From Chloroflexota bacterium (GTDB lineage Bacteria > Chloroflexota > Anaerolineae > B4-G1 > SLSP01): a DNA stretch of 12,327 nucleotides. Below the pieces are notes generated by a model. It worked only from the letters and a program-made list of their open reading frames with translations. It was not told the origin of the DNA and ran no database searches. The position numbers and the translations under genes were made by a program. Where the stretch lies: the NCBI GenBank assembly GCA_009908585.1, contig JAAAOZ010000384.1, forward strand, positions 1 to 12,327. The letters run 5' to 3'. Below, piece after piece: positions 6,822-12,327 of this stretch; the first letter of the stretch is position 1, and every line of letters begins with the position of its first letter.

Positions 6822-6939
6822 GTTTAGTCTTGTGAGGTGCAACGCACTTTTGAGCTTATCGCCAGGCAAATACTGCATGAGGCGGAGCCTTTTCTTCAGT
6901 TCAAGTGCGTTGCACCTTGATCTGCTCAGAAAACTAAAC
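6822..6939. repeat. Nested inverted-repeat element (MITE- or cruciform-like)
   Basis: The outer ends GTTTAGT (6822-6828) and ACTAAAC (6933-6939) are inverted, as are the perfect 15-bp arms AGGTGCAACGCACTT (6835-6849) and AAGTGCGTTGCACCT (6903-6917). Between outer and inner arms, most bases also match, with an insertion on the right side. Each inner arm itself contains GTGC-AAC-GCAC, a small palindrome. The 53-base centre has no gene. No clear target-site duplication was found. It lies in the cdsA-uppS gap; 6940-7076 is otherwise unremarkable. Confidence 0.7.
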
Positions 6940-7076
6940 AGATACAATGATAAAGCGTTACAAGAAAATAAAACCCAGAAAATGGGCGAAGAGAAATATA
7001 TCAGGGGAACTTTTAAATCCTGAAACAGCTTAAGAAACTCTGTAAGTCTACGGCACGAAGATAGAGAAGAGGAGCC

Positions 7077-7826
7077 TTACGCCTCCGTTGCCGATTGAGC
7101 AGGCAAGCCTCCGAAGCGCCGTTGACGCCCATTAAACGCCTCGAGGGCCTTGTAAAATTCATCCTTATCGAAATCCGGCCAGTAGACGGAGGAGACGTAA
7201 TATTCTGCATAGGCCCCTTGCCAAATCAAGAAGTTACTGACCCGCATTTCTCCGCTCGTGCGGATGATGAGATCTGGGTCGGGGAGGCCCGCCGTATATA
7301 AATGTTCGCTGATGACCTCTTCCGTGACCTCTTCCGCCGGGATACCTTGCTGGATGAGTGTTCTGATACATTCAACGATTTCCCGCCGCCCGCCATAATT
7401 GAAAGCGATGTTCGCAATCAATCGATCATTATGCCGCGTCAACTCCACGGCTTCGCGGATATTCTTCTTGAGGGTATCAGACAGGGGATCCAACTTACCA
7501 ATATGTCTTAATTGTACACCATTTTCGTGTAATTCGTCAACTTCTTTATTCAAACTCTCGGCCAATAGCCGAAGCAGGCCCTGCACCTCTCGACTAGGGC
7601 GCTTCCAATTCTCGGTGGAGAAGGCGAACAAGGTCAAAATCGGCACATCAAGTTCCACGGCGGCGCGCAGGATACGACGTAGGTTCTCCACGCCGGCCCG
7701 ATGTCCTGCCAATCGAGGCAGGCCACGCTGCTTAGCCCACCGTCCATTCCCATCCATAATGATCCCCACGTGTTCAGGTGTGGAAGGGAGTGCGGGATAT
7801 GCCTTCGTTTCAACCGTGTCGTTCAT
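7077..7826 (-). CDS. uppS: Isoprenyl transferase (undecaprenyl diphosphate synthase family)
   Basis: A 249-residue cis-prenyltransferase that extends farnesyl diphosphate with isopentenyl diphosphate to make the lipid carrier for cell-wall synthesis. All family motifs are present: HVGIIMDGNGRWA (19-31, with the Mg-binding Asp 25), GHRAG (41-45), LFAFSTENW (66-74), FNYGGR (142-147) and the RTSGE.R.SNFL.WQ.AYAE block (189-208). The length is normal. The ATG at 7826 has GGAG five bases upstream. It has its own candidate -10 box and is separated from frr and from cdsA by long gaps, so the usual tight cluster is loosened here. Confidence 0.97.
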   Translation of the reverse strand: MNDTVETKAYPALPSTPEHVGIIMDGNGRWAKQRGLPRLAGHRAGVENLRRILRAAVELDVPILTLFAFSTENWKRPSREVQGLLRLLAESLNKEVDELHENGVQLRHIGKLDPLSDTLKKNIREAVELTRHNDRLIANIAFNYGGRREIVECIRTLIQQGIPAEEVTEEVISEHLYTAGLPDPDLIIRTSGEMRVSNFLIWQGAYAEYYVSSVYWPDFDKDEFYKALEAFNGRQRRFGGLPAQSATEA

Positions 7827-7843
7827 AATATCTCCACAGTTAG

Positions 7844-7849
7844 ATTATA
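7844..7849 (-). promoter_or_regulatory. Candidate -10 box for uppS
   Basis: A perfect TATAAT on the minus strand ends 17 bases before the uppS ATG and would leave a leader of only about ten bases containing the GGAG site. No convincing -35 is seen at the right distance. Confidence 0.4.
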
Positions 7850-8059
7850 TTTGAGGATAATCGGATAAACGATGAGATGCTTCTAAACCAAGGGCGTGGG
7901 TAAAAACAGAGGACAAAATCAGACCGTCTTTAAAACGACCGCCGCGTATGGCCGTGCGAAAAGTTTACCGGAGGATGCAATTTAGGACGGCGTAGCAACA
8001 GAGGGCATTAAACGCGACGGGTCTTCCAATCGAATGACACAGAAGCAAGAAAGTGATGA

Positions 8060-8097
8060 GGCAAGCGCCCTACATCTCAGATCAGAGAACGCTTGCC
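8060..8097 (-). terminator. Inverted repeat downstream of frr, possible terminator
   Basis: GGCAAGCG (8060-8067) and CGCTTGCC (8090-8097) form a perfect 8-bp stem. The 22-base loop holds a smaller TCTC/GAGA stem. It starts 23 bases after the frr stop on the minus strand. The sequence following it is only mildly T-rich, so an intrinsic terminator is possible but not clear. The remaining frr-uppS gap (7850-8059) shows nothing else I can support. Confidence 0.4.
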
Positions 8098-8120
8098 CGC
8101 CACCTTTTCACAAACACCCG

Positions 8121-8690
8121 CTAAATTTCCATAATATCTTTTTCTTTGCGCGCGCCGATATCTTCGACCTTCTCCGTGAACTCATCTGTCACCTCTTGAA
8201 GGCGCTCTTTGCCCCGGGTGAGTTCATCTTCGGAGATAACTTTATCATCCTCGTACTCACGCAATTGCTCCAACGTATCGCGTCGGATATTTCGCAGCGC
8301 AATTTTGCACTCTTCCATCCGGCGATTCACGAGCTTGACCAGTTCACGACGCCGCTCCTCCGTTAATCGAGGAATTGGCACCCGGATGACCCGGCCATCG
8401 TTGGCGGGATTCAGCCCTAAATCCGCCTGGAGAATACCTTTTTCAATATCTTCCATTGAGGATGGATCATAGGGGCGAACCACCAGCAGGTGCGGCTCCG
8501 GCGCCGAAATAACGGCGAGTTGATTCAAGGGGGTTGGTGTGCCGTAGTAGGGAACCATCACGCGCTCGATCAATGCGGGGGAAGCGCGTCCGGTGCGAAT
8601 CCCTTTGAAATCCGCCTCCATCGCCTTCACCGTCTTGTCCATCCGCTGCTCGGTCTCATGCATCAATTTCCGAATCGTTTTAAGTGACAT
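8121..8690 (-). CDS. frr: Ribosome recycling factor
   Basis: A 189-residue RRF, which with EF-G splits post-termination ribosomes. The family features are there: an N-terminal helix with the MDKTVKAMEADFKGIRTGRASP-type region (about residues 17-38), then PYYGTPTPLNQLA (47-59), the hinge region with RPYDPSSM, LNPANDGRVIRVPIPRLTEERRREL (about 93-117), and a long C-terminal helix of alternating charge. The length matches the usual 185 or so. The ATG at 8690 has GGGGAG about six bases upstream. It is preceded by a 218-base gap from pyrH that contains copy 2 of the dispersed repeat, an unusual interruption of this cluster. Confidence 0.98.
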   Translation of the reverse strand: MSLKTIRKLMHETEQRMDKTVKAMEADFKGIRTGRASPALIERVMVPYYGTPTPLNQLAVISAPEPHLLVVRPYDPSSMEDIEKGILQADLGLNPANDGRVIRVPIPRLTEERRRELVKLVNRRMEECKIALRNIRRDTLEQLREYEDDKVISEDELTRGKERLQEVTDEFTEKVEDIGARKEKDIMEI

Positions 8691-8754
8691 AGGTGTCTCC
8701 CCGTTATCTCTAAACGTATTGTTTATCCATGGAGATGTAATGAGATGTAATCAG

Positions 8755-8910
8755 GGTTCTTCAGGAATTCTTCGGGTGCAATCATATCATCCCCACCAGC
8801 AACCCGGCAACGACGAGAAAAAGGTCTGTAATCCTCACAAACACGCAATTCTTGGCTGCTTTTAGGGCTACTGAGGAGATTGCCTGGCAAAATCCAAAAG
8901 ACCCGTAATC
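8755..8910. repeat. Dispersed repeat, copy 2 (about 156 bp)
   Basis: Full-length diverged match to 6539-6695 in the same orientation. It fills most of the pyrH-frr gap, and its last bases touch the pyrH stop codon (TGA at 8909-8911), so an insertion or duplication event ended exactly at the gene's end. The conserved blocks are the same as in copy 1. The palindrome GGTCTGCAGACC of copy 1 is not kept here. Confidence 0.75.
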
Positions 8911-9622
8911 AGCAAATCAACGTCCCAACCGACGTCCCCTGGAGCGCCTGGGCTAAGCTGCTCTCTTCCCAGAGATTTAACACAATCAAGGGCAAGTGAT
9001 TATCCATACACAGTGTAATCGCGGTGGAGTCCATCACGCGCACTTGCATATTGAGCGCTTCCAAGTAGGTGAGTTTCTCGAACCGCTTGGCGTCTGGATT
9101 CGTCTTGGGATCATCATCGTAGACGCCGTCGACTTTGGTCGCTTTGATGAGCAGATCCGCGCCGATTTCGGCGGCGCGTAGAGCAGCCGCCGTATCGGTG
9201 GTGAAGTAGGGATTGCCCGTGCCCGCGCCAAAAACCACAACCCGGCCCTTTTCCAGATGTCTCGTCGCCCGCAAGCGAATGTACGGCTCCGCGACCTCGC
9301 GCATCTGAATCGCGGTTTGGACACGGGTAGGGACGCCCTGACGCTCCAATGCATCGGCCAAAGCCAACGCATTCATCACGGTCGCCAACATCCCGATGTG
9401 ATCCGCACGCGCGCGATCCATACCATGATCCAGCCCATCGCGCCCACGCCAGAGATTACCGGCCCCAATGACGATGCCAACCTCGACCTCCCGCGCTTGC
9501 ACCTGGGAGATCGTTTCCGCCACCTTATCGGCGCGATCTGGATCGATCCCGGTGCCATCGGCTAAGGCCAGGGCCTCGCCGCCGATTTTGATGACAACTC
9601 GCTTGTAGATCGGTTGTGTCAC
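8909..9622 (-). CDS. pyrH: UMP kinase
   Basis: A 237-residue member of the amino-acid-kinase fold that phosphorylates UMP to UDP. Key segments are VVIKIGGEALA (9-19), the nucleotide-binding GIVIGAGNLWRG (49-60), DHIGMLATVMNALAL (74-88), GTGNPYFTTDTAAALRA (134-150) and the ATP/uridine region KATKVDGVYDDDPK (160-173). The start is GTG at 9622 with GGGAGGG about five bases upstream. It follows tsf after 42 bases, with the tsf terminator-like hairpin in between. It is the normal third gene of the rpsB cluster. Confidence 0.98.
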   Translation of the reverse strand: MTQPIYKRVVIKIGGEALALADGTGIDPDRADKVAETISQVQAREVEVGIVIGAGNLWRGRDGLDHGMDRARADHIGMLATVMNALALADALERQGVPTRVQTAIQMREVAEPYIRLRATRHLEKGRVVVFGAGTGNPYFTTDTAAALRAAEIGADLLIKATKVDGVYDDDPKTNPDAKRFEKLTYLEALNMQVRVMDSTAITLCMDNHLPLIVLNLWEESSLAQALQGTSVGTLIC

Positions 9623-9645
9623 GCTATCCCTCCCGCGCCTAAGTC

Positions 9646-9664
9646 AACAAAGAAACCTAGAGGC

Positions 9665-9677
<13 letters not shown>
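9646..9677 (-). terminator. Terminator-like hairpin with the tsf stop codon in its loop
   Basis: On the minus strand CCTAGAGGC (9669-9677) and GCCTCTAGG (9656-9664) make a perfect 9-bp stem with the four-base loop GTAA, followed by TTTCTTTGTT (9646-9655). The TAA in the loop is the tsf stop. Stem, tight loop and T-rich tail fit an intrinsic terminator or attenuator between tsf and pyrH. Confidence 0.7.
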
Positions 9678-10270
<593 letters not shown>

Positions 10271-10278
10271 GGTGATTT

Positions 10279-11193
10279 TTACCCCTCTTCGGTGTCGGTG
10301 TCGTTTTCTTCGTCTTCTTCTGTCTCTGCCGCCTCTGCCGTCTCTTCTACTTCGGCGGAGGTGGCTTCTTCGATGACGGCCATAGCAGCCTCTTCTTCCT
10401 GTCCTTCCTCGGCGAACTTGAGCTTGCGGAGCCGATCCAAGGTCTCCGGGCTTAAGTATTTCTCATCTTCCGCGTAAATCTCTTCTTCCTGCGGAGCCTG
10501 AGTCTTGCGCAGCGCCAATCCCTCTAAGGCCGCGTCGGCCATCTTCGACGTCAACAGTCGAATGGCGCGGATCGCGTCGTCGTTCGCCGGGATGACATGA
10601 TCGATGAGATCGGGATCGCAGTTCGTATCGACCACGGCAATGATGGGAATGCCCATCCGATCCGCCTCGCGGACGGCGGTGTATTCCTCCCGCACATCAA
10701 CGATGAAGACGAGACCCGGCAAATCTCCCATATCCTTCACCCCGCCCAAGCGCTGATTGAGCTTTTCGATCTCGCGATTGAGCATCAGCGCCTCTTTCTT
10801 GTTGGCCAACAGCTCGAACTCGCCAGCATCACGGCGGGCTTCCAAGTCCTTCATATAATCAATGCGCTGTTTGATGGTCTGCCAATTGGTGAGGGTGCCC
10901 CCCAGCCAACGCAAACTCACATACGGCATCCGACAACGTTCAGCCTCGCGGCGGACCGTCTCTTGCGCCTGGCGCTTCGTGCCGACGAACAGGACCTTTT
11001 CGCCCTGCGCGACGGTATCACGGACCAGCGCATACGCCTTATCAATGGCACGCACCGTTTGCTGTAGGTCGATGATGTGAACGTTGTTGCGATCGGTGTA
11101 GATATAGCGGGCCATCTTCGGGTTCCATCGCTGTGTGCGATGCCCAAAATGTACACCAGTTTCCAGCAGCTCTTTCATTGTGACAACAGACAT
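10279..11193 (-). CDS. rpsB: 30S ribosomal protein S2 with long acidic C-terminal tail
   Basis: A 304-residue S2. The core is standard: MKELLETGVHFGH (6-18), RWNPKMARYIYTDRN (22-36), VLFVGTKRQAQE (67-78), RWLGGTLTNWQTIKQR (95-110) and the stretch PIIAVVDTNCDPDLIDHVIPANDDAIRAI (within 183-211). The family is usually about 230-260 residues. Here about 70 residues follow the core, of which the last 45 are dominated by Glu, Asp, Ala and Thr and end in DTDTEEG. The tail is in frame with no stop, so it is real but likely disordered. The ATG at 11193 has GGAGG ten bases upstream. It is the first gene of the cluster, with a structured leader and a candidate promoter. Confidence 0.98.
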   Translation of the reverse strand: MSVVTMKELLETGVHFGHRTQRWNPKMARYIYTDRNNVHIIDLQQTVRAIDKAYALVRDTVAQGEKVLFVGTKRQAQETVRREAERCRMPYVSLRWLGGTLTNWQTIKQRIDYMKDLEARRDAGEFELLANKKEALMLNREIEKLNQRLGGVKDMGDLPGLVFIVDVREEYTAVREADRMGIPIIAVVDTNCDPDLIDHVIPANDDAIRAIRLLTSKMADAALEGLALRKTQAPQEEEIYAEDEKYLSPETLDRLRKLKFAEEGQEEEAAMAVIEEATSAEVEETAEAAETEEDEENDTDTEEG

Positions 11194-11232
11194 AGTTATT
11201 TAACCTCCTAAAGTTATTTGTTTTTTGGCCTC

Positions 11233-11296
11233 CGCGACTATCCACCCCTGAGGGACCGGTGTCACGCCGGCACGCCCCTCCGTAGGTCCAGTCGCG
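11233..11296 (-). promoter_or_regulatory. Structured rpsB leader, candidate S2 autoregulatory RNA
   Basis: On the minus strand CGCGACT (11290-11296) pairs perfectly with AGTCGCG (11233-11239), closing a 64-base element 40 bases before the rpsB ATG. Inside are further pairings, GAGGG with CCCTC and GCCGG with CCGGT around a 7-base loop, and an AGGGGTGGA stretch on the 3' side. S2 is known to repress its own operon through 5' leaders in several phyla. That this element does so is inference. Confidence 0.55.
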
Positions 11297-11415
11297 TGTA
11301 AATTTGGGTTGTCAAGTAGTTCCAGGACTTACTCCCCAAAACCAACTTTCTTACTCCGAAAACCATCCACATTTGGGAAGTTTGTTTTCTTGGAACGACC
11401 TAAGCCCAAGTATGC

Positions 11416-11443
11416 ATTCTACCATAAAAACATCATACGGCAA
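11416..11443 (-). promoter_or_regulatory. Candidate promoter of the rpsB operon
   Basis: On the minus strand, TTGCCG (11438-11443) and TAGAAT (11416-11421) are separated by 16 bases. They match the consensus at four and five positions. The resulting leader of about 215 bases would include the structured element. Confidence 0.5.
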
Positions 11444-11523
11444 CATTCTATCAACAATACCGCCTTTTTGCGTCGTCCGCTCTCCATCATCGGATTCAAT
11501 TTGCTCCCTCTGCTGATTTGAGT

Positions 11524-11552
11524 TTGCATCCCAGCCATGATTTAACTATAAT
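11524..11552 (+). promoter_or_regulatory. Candidate promoter of the kinase-like gene
   Basis: On the plus strand, TTGCAT (11524-11529) and a perfect TATAAT (11547-11552) have the ideal 17-base spacer, about 55 bases before the ATG. It is back to back with the rpsB promoter about 80 bases away. Confidence 0.5.
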
Positions 11553-11605
11553 TAAATAAAGCCTCACCCTATGGAGTGTAGCCTATTGCATCAGGAGTGG
11601 ACATT

Positions 11606-12327
11606 ATGAAGGATTCTGAGAAATCTAAGGAAGAACTCATCGAAGAGGTCGAAGCGCTTCGAGAGCGCGTCTCCGATTTAGAAACGCGCTACCAATCTAA
11701 TAATGAGATTTTGAGCATTATGACGCATGTCATGACGTTTGATATTCAAAACTCATTGGGATTGATCGGCAGCTTCTCCGATGTACTCGAACAAATCTAC
11801 CCGGTGCTGTCCGACGAGGAGCGCTGCCGCTATCTGCGCCTGATGGCGCAGCGCGCCTACAAGGCCAATTACATCGTGGACGCGCTGTTGCTCCTGCACG
11901 CCCTGCAATCCCAACCCCAGGTGACGCGCGAGCCGTTGGATATGGCCGGCGTCGTCGACGGCGTGCGTGATCGCATCACGCGCTTGATTGAGAAACATCA
12001 AGCCGAGGTTATCGTACCGGAAATCTGGCCCATCGCCCTGGGAGACGCGACGCTGATCGAGGAGATCTGGTACATCTACCTCCGCAACCTCATCCTCCAA
12101 GCCGAGCACCCCCCGTACATCGAGCTGGGATTCGGCCTGCCGGCCGCGCCACAAACACCAGCGGATGCACTGCCGGAGCGTCCAGAGGGCATGATCCGCT
12201 TCTGGGCGTGGGATCGACACAATGCACTCACAACCACACGACGGCAAGAGATGTTCGAGAAATATGATCGCCTCGAACTCATCATTATTCGTCATATTAT
12301 GGAAAAGCTCGATGGCGCCGTCGATAT
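11606..12327 (+). CDS. Histidine-kinase-like protein lacking catalytic signatures (pseudo-kinase), 3' end outside window
   Basis: The visible 240 residues begin with a charged coiled-coil helix (about 5-32). A segment shaped like a HisKA dimerisation helix follows (ILSIMTHVMTFDIQNSLGLI, 35-54), then a second helix, then a HATPase-like fold. In ordinary kinases the H-box reads H-D/E-x-x-N-P-L. Here it reads F45-D-I-Q-N-S-L, so the phospho-acceptor is replaced by Phe unless the misplaced His 41 is used. In the N-box region (IWYIYLRNLI, 154-163) the usual first Asn appears as Ile 157. The DNGxG motif is replaced by WDRHNAL (202-208), and the GxGL lid is missing before IIIRHIMEKLDGAV. The ATG at 11606 has AGGAG eight bases upstream and its own promoter. 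It is divergent from rpsB. No PAS or receiver domain is visible. A regulatory role through dimerisation is inferred only. Confidence 0.75.
   Translation, partial: MKDSEKSKEELIEEVEALRERVSDLETRYQSNNEILSIMTHVMTFDIQNSLGLIGSFSDVLEQIYPVLSDEERCRYLRLMAQRAYKANYIVDALLLLHALQSQPQVTREPLDMAGVVDGVRDRITRLIEKHQAEVIVPEIWPIALGDATLIEEIWYIYLRNLILQAEHPPYIELGFGLPAAPQTPADALPERPEGMIRFWAWDRHNALTTTRRQEMFEKYDRLELIIIRHIMEKLDGAVD

Noticed and set aside
11310..11315. Perfect TTGACA on the minus strand in the rpsB leader
   Set aside because: The sequence 17 bases downstream reads ACTGGA and no -10 is present at a workable distance. The upstream TTGCCG/TAGAAT pair is better.
11753..12295. A 180-codon minus-strand open frame
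   Set aside because: It is antisense to the kinase-like gene, which has better start signals, a promoter and a recognisable fold.

Overview
The window reads as a bacterial chromosome segment. A plausible source is the phylum Chloroflexota or a relative, judged from recalled resemblance of Rho, UbiE and the kinase-like protein; no search was possible, so this is a weak inference. Almost everything lies on the minus strand. Most of the window is a compact GC-rich housekeeping region, interrupted by one visibly AT-rich insert.

On the minus strand, from right to left, the classic translation/envelope cluster is rpsB (S2), tsf (EF-Ts), pyrH (UMP kinase), frr (ribosome recycling factor), uppS (isoprenyl transferase) and cdsA (CDP-diacylglycerol synthase). 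A foreign-looking DNA methyltransferase and restriction endonuclease pair follows at about 3.87-5.57 kb. After that come rho, a HIT-family protein, a zinc-ribbon membrane protein, ubiE/menG, and the start of an acyl-CoA carboxylase beta subunit that leaves the window at position 1. On the plus strand at the right end, divergent from rpsB, a partial gene encodes a histidine-kinase-like protein that has lost its catalytic signatures.

Two genes are broken by frame changes of the same sense. cdsA changes frame exactly at GGGAAAG, the heptamer used for programmed -1 frameshifting in phage lambda G/T, and both halves keep perfect family motifs. The restriction endonuclease loses frame at a T run, and its conserved C-terminus continues in the -1 frame up to the rho ribosome-binding site. 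Real mutation, programmed frameshifting (cdsA) and homopolymer assembly error all remain possible.

Non-coding structure includes a diverged dispersed repeat of about 156 bp in two copies (cdsA-uppS and frr-pyrH gaps), a nested inverted-repeat element at 6822-6939, a hairpin with the tsf stop codon in its loop, a structured rpsB leader, and an inverted repeat over the ubiE start. No tRNA, rRNA or CRISPR array was seen. In the longer gaps, what is not listed below (6696-6821, 6940-7076, 7850-8059, 11297-11415) showed nothing I could support.
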